This document shows positions 55,528 to 64,000 of a stretch of DNA of 64,000 nucleotides, in pieces (position 1 is the first letter of the stretch; each line of letters starts with the position of its first letter). Origin of the DNA: Narthecium ossifragum (Eukaryota; Streptophyta; Magnoliopsida; Dioscoreales; Nartheciaceae); assembly GCA_963920575.1 (NCBI GenBank), contig OY986967.1:21469648-21533647 (forward strand), written 5' to 3'. The translations under genes and the position numbers were made by a program. Below the pieces are notes generated by a model, which was given only the letters and a program-made list of their open reading frames with translations, searched no databases and was not told where the DNA came from.

Positions 55528-57235
55528 GGATGACAATCAGCCACTCCGGGCTCGGTTTAAATTCCCTGTGAAACCCTCTCTTGGCAAGGTCAGGTCTGTG
55601 CGTCGACCTTCCGCTATTTTCACTCAACCGGCGCCTATTCGTCCTTCCCCCTCGGAATACAGAGAACCGGAGGATTCGCCCCTAGCTTCTGACCCAGCTT
55701 GACGCTATGATGACCAACCGCTCCGCCGTAGACGCAGGCGGTTAGTCATGACCTCCCCAGATGAGAGTTCGGATCCAGAGGCGTCTCTTGCTTCACCTCA
55801 ATTCGAGCCTGAACCTCAACCATCGGATTATCCTGATGAGGATTTTGAATCCTTATCGGCTCTTCCTACTGGAACTACCTCATCTATAGCGATTTGTCAA
55901 TTACCCGAGGTTGAATCCGAACCTGTGGGGTTGGTTCCTTCGGGTTTGCTCAATCAACATGCTGATGCTTCGGGTGCGGCCGAGACCCTTGACTATACAC
56001 TCGTAGAGCCTTCATGCCTTTGTTCAGCGGATGGTGCGGTAACATATACAACACTTCAGGTGGATTTCGAGCCTCTTCCCGAAATGACTCACATCCTGCC
56101 CGAATTCGAAGCGAATTGCGAACCAAGTGGGCGTTCCATTCCTATTGAGATACCCTCCGAACCGTCAAACGGTCATGAACCACACATCCCTAACGTTGAA
56201 GAGCACGGACATGTTGCCCGGATTGAAACGGATTTGATGGGAAGGGATAAAGGGATCTCTTCTCCGGTTATATCTCCCATTCCGTCTACAGGGATCATTT
56301 TAGGTGATTCGGCCTCCTCACCAGAAGAAACCTTAACGGCCTCCCCCTTTGAGCCTTCATCAAATCCTATCAATCGAGGGAAACAGGTCGTCGAGACGAC
56401 GGAAACCGTTGCCCCTTTGGCTGCCTTCGAAGCTAACCGGTTAGGCCTTGATTATGTTGCTTCACCTTCTTCTCCTTCGTCCAGGGCTGATTCGAGGACT
56501 GACAATGTGGGAGCAAGCTCTTCATTCGGGGGGCTCCACGGCTGCGACTCCTACAAGCCAGTTATGGGTGACTCCGAGCGTGTTGCCCTTGAAGAGTATC
56601 TTCAAAATCTGGCCAACCTTGAGCCTGCTTTTAATCGCTTTATGGGCATTCCCGACCCGAGTCATCATGTCGTCATCGTTCAAGCCCTCGAACCCTTCCG
56701 TGCATGTACCATCCGTGAGCTTGTTAGAGGCGGCTTTCTCCCTCGTCTCCTTCAATCAGTAAGGGAAGTGCCCGCAACTTCCAACGTGAATTTCGAGCGT
56801 TTCCGGAAATTGCTCGTCTCTTTCCATCAGCAACTGGAATGGAGAATGGAACAAGTACGCCAAAGGGCGCTGACTGTCTCCGAGGTATCAACTCTTCGCG
56901 AGGATATGACTACTCGCTGTGAAAATGCCAGCCGTCGGGAAGCACTTCTTCAAGATTTACACCAACAAGTGGTGGCAAAAGACCGCAATATCCAGGATCT
57001 AGATATGGCTTTGGCCCGGGAGATAGCGGAGCGGGATGCACTATGCCGTTTTATCGATGATGAGGAAAAGAAACATGGTGCTGACCTAGAGAAACTCGAC
57101 GTTGGGATGCGTCGTTTCCAGGTATTGCTTGCAACTTCTACCTCGACCTCTCCGGATTTTGCTATCTCGGAGTGCATGGTAGTTATGTTCGAGATGTTAT
57201 GGGACCTTCTGATGGACTTTCGACCTCCTCTGTAA
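53571..57235 (+). pseudogene. PMD (plant mobile domain) protein gene with acidic tract and coiled-coil C-terminus, one nonsense codon
   Basis: The ATG at 53571 opens a long exon (to 55158), followed by 55237-55323 and an exon from 55413, all with fitting splice sites. Residues about 100-500 are a PMD: SFDQWVHGRIQKGW, LLSLLCFWSVDYNCFLLPDG, PMWLVQLWAHAYFP and FARQFGLIQLLPVPFF. Then come a basic motif (PKRKR), a run of about 27-30 Asp, a basic Arg-rich patch, a Ser/Pro/Glu-rich region and a coiled coil (about 56800-57120). A TGA at 55700-55702 interrupts an otherwise open frame that continues to 57235, so the gene is broken or reads through. PMD proteins (MAIN/MAIL1 type) act in silencing and are also carried by plant transposons. 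A gypsy integrase end lies antisense at its 3' side. Confidence 0.82.
55440..55533 (+). repeat. GAT trinucleotide repeat encoding poly-Asp
   Basis: Nearly pure (GAT)n of about 30 units within the PMD gene exon, in the Asp frame. In other frames it produces poly-Ile or poly-His ORFs. Confidence 0.95.
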
Positions 57236-57430
57236 TAATTTCTCTGTTCAGTGGAGATTTTAAGAAATGATCCCATAACTGTGGAAAATTTAGTTTTAGC
57301 AGTTCTTTGTTAGCCTCCCATATTGATGGAGTATAATGTTTGAAGTAATTCCCGTTTATCGTGTGCCGGTGTAAAACCTTGGCCATTCACATGTTGGGCG
57401 ATAGACATTATAGGGAAAATTTAACCTCCG
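57236..57430 (-). pseudogene. Ty3/gypsy integrase C-terminal end, minus strand
   Basis: The minus-strand frame from 57386 reads KVLHRHTINGNYFKHYTPSIW. It parallels GGLHRSKINGRYLKKYYP of the + strand remnant at 57750: shared LHR, ING, Y and K..Y.P positions. No upstream pol sequence remains. It ends against the 3' end of the + strand PMD gene, which is thus antisense to it. Confidence 0.75.
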
Positions 57431-57489
57431 TCGTCCATGTTGCACAAGTTCGTAATTGTGGCAACAGAAATAATTTTTAATGGCTACAA

Positions 57490-57807
57490 GCGATCCCATT
57501 AAAAAATGTTTCTGATGATCCAGTGAAAAATTTCATCAGAAACATCATATGTAGATTTGGCATTCCACAAACAATTGTGTCCGATTTAGGGACAATGTTT
57601 GTAAGTTCTAAGGTAAACATCATATGTATTTTTATAGATGGTAATGATCCCAAATATGGAAAGTGGTCGCCCAACTGGGAAGGACCATACTTGGTCGATC
57701 AAGTATTTCCAAATGGATCGTATCAACTGAGGACTATCGATGGTGGTTTACATCGATCAAAGATCAATGGTCGATACCTTAAGAAATACTACCCACCAAC
57801 GGATTAA
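57490..57807 (+). pseudogene. Ty3/gypsy integrase remnant, + strand
   Basis: The fragment joins a piece of integrase core (KNFIRNIICRFGIPQTIVSD) directly to the C-terminal end (NDPKYGKWSPNWEGPYLVDQ... INGRYLKKYYPPTD), so about 200 residues between are deleted. It stops at 57807, 97 bases before the end of the minus-strand PMD gene. Confidence 0.88.
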
Positions 57808-57903
57808 AAAGCACAGAAGAAAAACGTCCTTAGAATTTGGACGATAGCAATTAACAAAATTTTGTCCACTACAAAAATATTGGCGACAAGCTTACATTAC
57901 AAG

Positions 57904-60900
57904 CTATCTTCTTAAAGAAAGTTGTTGAGAATAACGAGCGATTTTATCTCTGAAGGCTTTAAGCCGATTTTTACTCTTGACCAGTTCAGCGTTGATTTTA
58001 GTTAGACGATCTTTGGAAGAGTCAGCTTGAAGGGCGTCATATTCCTCTATATTTTTATGGCTCTTTTGGTCAATTTGCTGGCTCTCTTTGATAAGATAAT
58101 TCTTCTGGGTCTTCAATTGAAGAATCTGTGCTTCTAACTCTTTAATTTGAGCATCAACTTCAGAAATGGCTGATTCCCTCTCGGCAATGGCATCTACATT
58201 CGCCGCCATCTTTTTAATGTCGTTGCTGATTGTATTTTTCAAAAGCGCTCGTCGCTCTCGCCGTTCTCCAACAAGGACAAGCTCGTGGACTAAGGTTTTC
58301 TTCTCTGCATCAAAGCTTTCTACGATCGATTTAATGCTTTGAATGTCGTCCATTTCTTCAGAAGAAAATCCTAACACTTCAGGTTCAATAGCCAAGAAAA
58401 CGGCAGTAGATTTCTCTAGGAGATGGTGATCGGCAGCTGTGAGGTCTTCCTTGGGTAGCTTATCCAAAATGATCGTGCAATCGGCCAATATTTTTCTAAG
58501 ATCATGATATCGACCTTGTTGGATATCAGCAGAATCAGTGGGCGTTTCTTTCCCAGAAAGACGAGCCTGCCATGTTTCATTCAGAGAATGAAGAGAATTG
58601 ACCAATGCAGCCAGAACGGCCTACAAAAGTAAGAATGATAGAAGTCAACATCGATATCGATCTGAAATAAATTTATCGGCCAAAAGATGAGCTCATACCT
58701 CATCCGAAGCAGAGGTAGGTAAAGTTGCTTGCGGAGTGACGAACGCTGTTGATGGTGGTCCGATAGATACAATCGCCACAGCATCATCGGCCGACGTTGT
58801 CGATGACAAGATAAGAGTTGGACCAGGCGTTGTGACAGGAATATATGTTGTTGAAGTGCTGGGGGGCGCGCTGACATTATGTTCAACGTCACTGGCCGAT
58901 AGCTCCAGGGCAAGTGATGTCTCGACCAAAGGTCGCGAGGTTGAAACCCCCGCAGAAGCTGTGTCAGATGATAGTTGACTATCACGAAGTTCCCTCAAAA
59001 GACTAAATGGACCATAAACAAGCATCTGACCGATAGGTGACAAACCTGGGCTGATTGGAGCAAGGTTCAAAACGTCCAAAATATTATCGACGTTGACATC
59101 ATCTCGTCTTTCTTCTTCAGACGATGAGATGATTATATTTTCTTCGGTACAAGGCTGTCGAATATAGAGATGAAGATAAATAAGTTAGACAGTCGTTGAG
59201 AACAAATCGTTAAAGATTGAATTTAAATGAACATATACCTGTTCAGTTAAGAGTTCAACTTGACTAGACGAAGCGATAAGATTCTTCTCGATCCCTTCAT
59301 CAACAGTCTTCTCAGGCACATTAGAAGGAGTAGTTGAAGGAGAAAAAAGACGAGAAGAAGCAGAGGAATCCGATTTATCTCTGCAAAACCAGAAAAGAGT
59401 CAGTTCAAGATACAAAAAACAAGGAATGTAAGATAATGGACAAAGACTCACTTAGAAGCAGAGGCAGAATGCACACTCTGTCTACTCTCGGTTGACCTTG
59501 CCTCATCTCCAGCCGCTGAAGATGATGGAGCTTGTTGGTCAGATTCCTCAACTGCTGCTTCTTCAAAAAGTACATCTTCAGCCGCTACTTCATCGGCCAT
59601 TGCCTCCTCGCTCAAAGGTCTTCCACCTAAGGGAGATATCCTGGATTCACCAGTTGATATCCACTTCTTCTTCGGAGAAGGACCCTCTTCAACTGTTTTC
59701 CCCTTTCTCTTTTTGGTTGATTTTTCACCCTTTCCGGTCGAAGCGGCGACTTTCTTTCTCTTCTGAGCTCTATCTTCTACCTAAGTCCGCTCCACAACAT
59801 CCTTCTTACGACCCGATTTCTTGGGAGGAATGAAGTTATCGAAGACATCACTTTTGTCTTTAGAGAAATGACGATCCTTCACGGCCGAATCCCAAACATC
59901 AACAATGGCAGAATCCACGTCGGCCACAGCTTCAAAACTTGCAAGTTTAAAGCGTTTGCAAAGAGCTATATCTTTCTCCTCCACAGAAAGTACTCTATCG
60001 ATGTTGTGGAAAAGACATCGTCCTTTGGCCACTATGTTGTGGCTAAAATAAGGAGGAACTGGCCAAGCTTGCTTCAATCCAAACTGGCGAGCGACAAAGT
60101 TTGGAGCGTAAACTTCCACTCCACATTTATTGTTTGGTCTTCCCCACAACATGTCTAAATGAAGATCTCGGCCGACTAAGAAACGAGCCCAAGCCAATTT
60201 CTTATCCTCATCGTCCAAATTGGCCGATAGATCAAGGAGTGGGCGGATACAAGGTGGGTGAGAGTTATGATTGAAAGGACGATAGGAGGAAATACTGGAT
60301 AGAGTATAAAAATAATTGAAAGTATGCTGGAAGGATTTGGGAAGGAACGAAGAAGAAAGATACAAGTGGCCTTGTGTCCTGGCCGATGAAGAAGAAGGAG
60401 GAATATGGAGTCCAGGAAAATAAGCTCTCAACCACAATTGGACGATCCAGAGAGGGCCAAAACCAGTGAGGCTCCCACCTTCCCGCAATTGCTCGAGAGT
60501 AAGGTATATGCCTCGGTAGATGTCCGATAAAATAAAAGTAGAAAGAGACAAAACGTGCTTTCCTCCAACTAAAGCTTGAACAAGACCGATATAACCCTTG
60601 ATGGGTTTCTTGGCAGGAAGACAAAGAACATACTTACAAAGCCAATAATAAATGAAAGCTAAACGTTCTCTAGCATTTGGTGGCTCATCGGTCTCTTCAA
60701 GTTTGGCATAGGTATTGATAAAAAGACCATAGTTTTTATCCGTATGAAAAATCGTCTCTTTAGCAGATAACTCCATATTGCCCGATATGAGTTCGCCCAT
60801 AGGAGAAAGACCAGTTAATAGAGCAATGTCAAGCAGGGTGATAGAAAGAGTACAACAAGGGAAGACAAAGTTGTTATACTCTATCGACTAGAAAAGGAAC

Positions 60901-61343
60901 GATGACAAGAGTAAATTGGGCTCTTGAGCAGGAACCCTAGTGCTCAAATCCAAAAAGTCCAAAATCCCGGCATCAGAAAAGATTTTCTTGGATTCCAGAT
61001 GACTAATCATTCTATTATGCCATCTAGTGAACTTGTCATCGATCAAAGGTCATGTGGTAATGGGACTTTTGGAAGAGAGACTAGAAAGATTAAGTTTTTG
61101 TGAGAGAGGCAAATCACAAGATGTTGGAAAACTTTGAACAACAACTTCAAGATCAGGGGGAAGAGAGGGCCAAAAATCAGAAATGAAGCAAGGACCCAAG
61201 GAAAAGAACTTAGAAGAAGAGTCTCCTACCTTGACCAGATAATTCCCTCCCGCCTCATCTGATCTCAGAATCCCATTGAAATCTCCATAGAGTTTGCACG
61301 CCTCTTTATGCACTTCTTCATCAGTCTTGGGTTCACGGACCAT
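57904..61343 (-). pseudogene. PMD protein gene, antisense to the gypsy integrase, three nonsense codons
   Basis: Minus-strand exons are approximately 61343-59452, 59390-59239, 59154-58699 and 58620-57904, with GT/AG borders. The PMD part parallels the + strand gene: SIEYNNFVFP, PLWIVQLWLRAYFP and VARQFGLKQAWPVPPYF. A Lys-rich patch (KKKWIS region), Ser/Thr-rich exons and a long coiled-coil C-terminus (KELEAQILQLKTQKNYL) follow. Premature stops lie at 61050-61052 (TGA), 60887-60889 (TAG, where the other gene has Trp) and 59779-59781 (TAG). Domain order equals that of 53571-57235, so both descend from one PMD gene. Location just downstream of an integrase end and in antisense fits an antisense extra ORF of a Tat-type gypsy element. 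Confidence 0.82.
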
Positions 61344-61540
61344 CGTGGCAGTAGAAAGTTTCACAGAAAGAAGAAGAAACTCTCAGATATATCAGAACTC
61401 ACAGGAAGAAGGCAAGCCTTGGCGCCGCAGATGAGAAGACCGAAAGAACACTAAAACCCTAACAGAAAGAAAAAAAGCCAATCACGGTCTTTCGCGCCAA
61501 AGACGTGTGGCGAAAAGGGTATGTATGTCAGCAAAGGACG

Positions 61541-61760
61541 GCACATTAAATGTGGAATACCAAAACATATGGATAAAGAAAAGAAACGACTACGACGTAT
61601 CTGTTTCCCAAAGAATGATCATAACCGCCTTTAATGGTTAACAAGCAAGCTGTCAAATCACAACAGAGGCGGTCACCTCGTCATAATTTCAAAATTCCTC
61701 GATTACCGCATGGCAAAACAATCAATGATTAACATGTCAGCACAATATATATGGCCGACA
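61541..61760 (-). promoter_or_regulatory. Upstream segment of the minus-strand PMD gene
   Basis: 61600-61760 is the inverted counterpart of 44238-44410 upstream of the Ulp1 gene. 61541-61555 (CCACATTTAATGTGC on minus) resembles GCATTTAATGCGGCGC at 44472 and GCATTTAATGCGCGC at 53265, each upstream of a gene of this set. Confidence 0.6.
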
Positions 61761-61769
61761 AACTTCCAA

Positions 61770-62110
61770 ACCCAAGCGAACGATATCGCTCATTAATAGA
61801 TCATCGTCGAACGAACTATATTATTCAGAAAGTCCCTTCATCGGCCAAAGAGCGGTATCGCTCTAACAAGTTCATCGCCCAAAGAGTGCTATCGCTCAAA
61901 TCAGTTCATCGGTCGAAAGGTTAAAAACCTCGATCGAGAGTGATGATGACGTTCACAAACAGAGGCCGTTTGCCAAAAGCGATAATGATTTAAGAATATT
62001 GGTATGGGTGACTACGAACGATGACTTCATCTCCTATAGTTCATCGACCAAAGATGACAATATGCTTTCGACGAAAGAGTTGGTTCAAAGACAGCAACAT
62101 GACAGTTTTG
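61770..62110. repeat. Degenerate tandem words next to the PMD gene
   Basis: Words like TTCATCGGCCAAAGAGCGGT with ATCGCTC recur irregularly (61837, 61868, 61905, 62040), as do variants with CGAACGAT. Region between an antisense ORF and the 3' LTR in Tat elements is known to hold such variable repeats. No gene. Confidence 0.6.
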
Positions 62111-62379
62111 GACGATGAAGAAATGAAAGAGCACCAGTTAAAGAAAGATGACAATATGAATACCAACTCACCAACTTGACGCAACCGTCATCGCCCAAGA
62201 AACTTGTAAACCCAGACGTGATCGTCGTCGACCAAAGCAAGTAGTGAAGAAACGAGGAAATATCGGAAAGCATGGGACACGCGGTGTCACCGGGAAAGTG
62301 CAGCGGAAATTTTTCTTCGAGTTCTTCCCAATGATGGCGTCAAGAGTCCTCTTGACAAGCCCTCCTTCGTCTTCTTCAC

Positions 62380-64000
62380 ATGCAAACACACAAGAAGACA
62401 GGGTGTAGGCAAAGGATTCGCCTGCTCTCTTTGTTGCTGCAATTGTTACAAAGAAGCTCTCAACTCCCTTTCCCAAACGGTTGGTTACAATCGGTCAATT
62501 TACAAAGAGAACCGAACCCTAAGCCACCGTCCAATATCCCCTTGATCATGGCCCGATCCCCCTTATATAGAGAACGCCTCCAGCTTCCCCTCTGAGAAGG
62601 ATACCAAGTTGCGGTGCAACTTGACTTTGGATAGCATCTGCCAAGATCCATCGCATATCGACTTGAAATAGGCCTCCTTCCTATTTCAGCGAGTCACCAC
62701 CAACTTCCCCCCGTGCCATCTTCCATATTTGCCGTGTCATCCCATATGGGAGTCCTAGGCGAATTGGAATTAGCTTCATGGCACGCACGGTTTGGCCTCT
62801 GTGGCTAACTGCCTTCCGTCGGTACGAGTCGTGTCCTAGTCCGACTACAACTCCCGAGCAATAACGACTTGCCCGCATCAAGTCCTTCCATGATCCCAGT
62901 CCAACTGGAAGTAAGCCTTTTGCACGACTGGATTGCTCCCCATGGCCTCACGCGTCTTGCTGGCCGCAGCATGGCTCGCCGAGTCCTAGTCCGACTAGGA
63001 CTCGCGCGTCATCTTTGCTTTTGCCCGCGCCAAGCCTTGCCATGGCCTTTGTCAAGATGCGCAAAGTCCTAGCGGCAGTAGGAATTGGAGTCCTAGTTCA
63101 ACTAGGATTCCTAGTCCCACTCGAACAGCTATGCCGTTGTCCTGCGCGCGCGTCGCGCCATGCCTTGTCGCGTCTTGCTGCGTTGCGTCGCGTCATGCCG
63201 CGCGCCAAGCTCCTTTGGCGCGCGCATGTTGCTCGCCGCCTTGCTGGATTAGCTCGCCCGCGTCCCGCACGAGAGAATCCGCCCGTGGCGCGATAAGTTT
63301 TGTCCATGACTCGGTCCGCCGCGCCATCTTTGAACTTGCTCGTGCCATCTTCAAGATTTCACCTCTTCGAGTTCGTCCGGGGATCTATTTACAACTCTCT
63401 CTCCCTCCAAGGTACAAAGATCTCTCAATAAGGAACCTCCCAAACCCTAATCAAAGCCTAGATGCCCAACTCCTTGGCCGGCCTATTCCTTATATAGAGG
63501 AATAGTCCTTCGCTTGCTCCAACAAGCCATCCCTAAGAAGTCCTACACAAAGTCCCGACTTACATCCTTATCTAGTCTAAGGATGAGCATAAGACTACGT
63601 TCCCAAATACAGCTGGACTCTACCTTAGACAGGTTGACTTGGTTAAGGATCACCATGACCACCATTTGACTCAAAATAAGACTCCTTCCTATTCGTCCGC
63701 GCCAACAGCAAGTTTCCGCCTAGCAAACTCCGTATCCCCCGTGTCATCCCTTATTCCGAGTGGAATGCACGAGAGACATTTGAATTTCCTCGGCTGGATC
63801 GTCCCCCAAGGCCTAACCGCTTCGGCTGGCGCGCCGTCTCCAAGTCCGACTCAGAGTCTCGTGCCAACGTCAAATTCTTCCGTGCGAAAACCGTATTTGA
63901 CCGCGTCATTCGCCTTGGACCTTCCATCGGAAGTGGAACTAGGTGATCACGGTTTTTTTGGGGAAATGTCGGCTAGCCTCCATCTAGGACTTTTGCTCGT
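62380..64000. repeat. LTR-like region with two diverged direct copies, window end
   Basis: 62500-62950 and 63410-63950 share, in order, CCAAACCCTAA-like text, CTTATATAGAG (62560 and 63490, TATA boxes), CTCCTTCCTATT, CCGTGTCATCCC and a GGCCTNNNCCGC-like end. Spacing is about 0.93-1.05 kb. GC-rich GCGCG-laden ORFs in 62870-63500 lack family features. It may be a tandem-duplicated LTR of the gypsy element whose integrase is at 57.5 kb; the end lies outside the window. Confidence 0.5.
62980..63004. repeat. 25-bp palindrome
   Basis: Perfect 12-base arms CGAGTCCTAGTC and GACTAGGACTCG around one base. Weaker relatives (GAGTCCTAGTTCAACTAGGA) lie at about 63090. Confidence 0.9.

Noticed and set aside
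55290..55627. Poly-His and poly-Ile minus-strand ORFs
   Set aside because: Antisense readings of the GAT repeat inside the PMD gene exon.
62870..63505. GC-rich ORFs near the window end
   Set aside because: Cys/Arg/Ala-rich frames on both strands with no family feature, inside an LTR-like block.

Overview
This window is nuclear DNA of a flowering plant. The evidence is plant-type LTR retrotransposons primed by initiator Met-tRNA, a CACTA transposon with a TNP2/DUF4218/DUF4216 transposase, Mutator-like elements (MULEs), an NRT1/PTR (NPF) transporter gene pair, an intronless CAF1 deadenylase, and genes with plant mobile domain (PMD), Ulp1 and GRF zinc-finger domains. I cannot name the species. 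Most of the sequence is transposon-derived. I count three intact-looking host-type genes (an NPF transporter, a GRF zinc-finger protein and a CAF1 deadenylase) and one intact ten-exon Ulp1-protease gene of uncertain, possibly transposon-linked, origin.

Positions 1-5059 hold a decayed Ty1/copia element on the + strand; the window cuts its 5' LTR. Two strong inverted-repeat clusters follow. Positions 5782-7939 (minus) hold an intact four-exon NPF gene. A tandem second NPF copy (11041-11319 plus 33172-35044, minus) is a pseudogene, and its last exon is split by about 21.9 kb of nested transposons. From outside to inside these are: a LINE (12-bp target duplication TACAGTCTTCAT at 11308-11319 and 33171-33182); inside it a CACTA element (starting at 11602) and a small MULE (30429-31800, 9-bp duplication TACGACAAT); inside the CACTA transposase a second MULE with TIRs of about 255 bp (16534-26897); and inside that MULE a Ty3/gypsy chromovirus with 2.3-kb LTRs (17331-26614, 5-bp duplication TTCCA). 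A further LINE 3' end at 36130-36370 has an 18-bp duplication.

From 36.4 to 53.3 kb the sequence is a field of CT/GA-rich low-complexity DNA, dispersed duplications and minisatellites. It carries a GRF zinc-finger gene (38178-38690), a CAF1 deadenylase (41891-42901, minus), the Ulp1-type protease gene (45518-49130) and a broken second GRF gene (51614-51930, minus).

From 53.5 to 62 kb lie two PMD-domain genes pointing at each other, one + (53571-57235) and one minus (61343-57904), both with premature stops. Between them, back to back, are two integrase C-terminal ends of Ty3/gypsy type, each antisense to its neighbouring PMD gene. This is the arrangement of antisense extra ORFs in Tat-lineage gypsy elements, so I read 53-64 kb as the 3' halves of two such elements joined head to head. 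The Ulp1 gene at 45.5 kb shares an upstream segment of about 180 bp with the minus-strand PMD gene, which suggests it belongs to the same kind of element. The end of the window (62.4-64 kb) looks like a duplicated LTR-type region with TATA boxes and short palindromes.

Limits: protein families were recognised by eye, and splice sites were placed by GT/AG and reading frame. No database search was possible.
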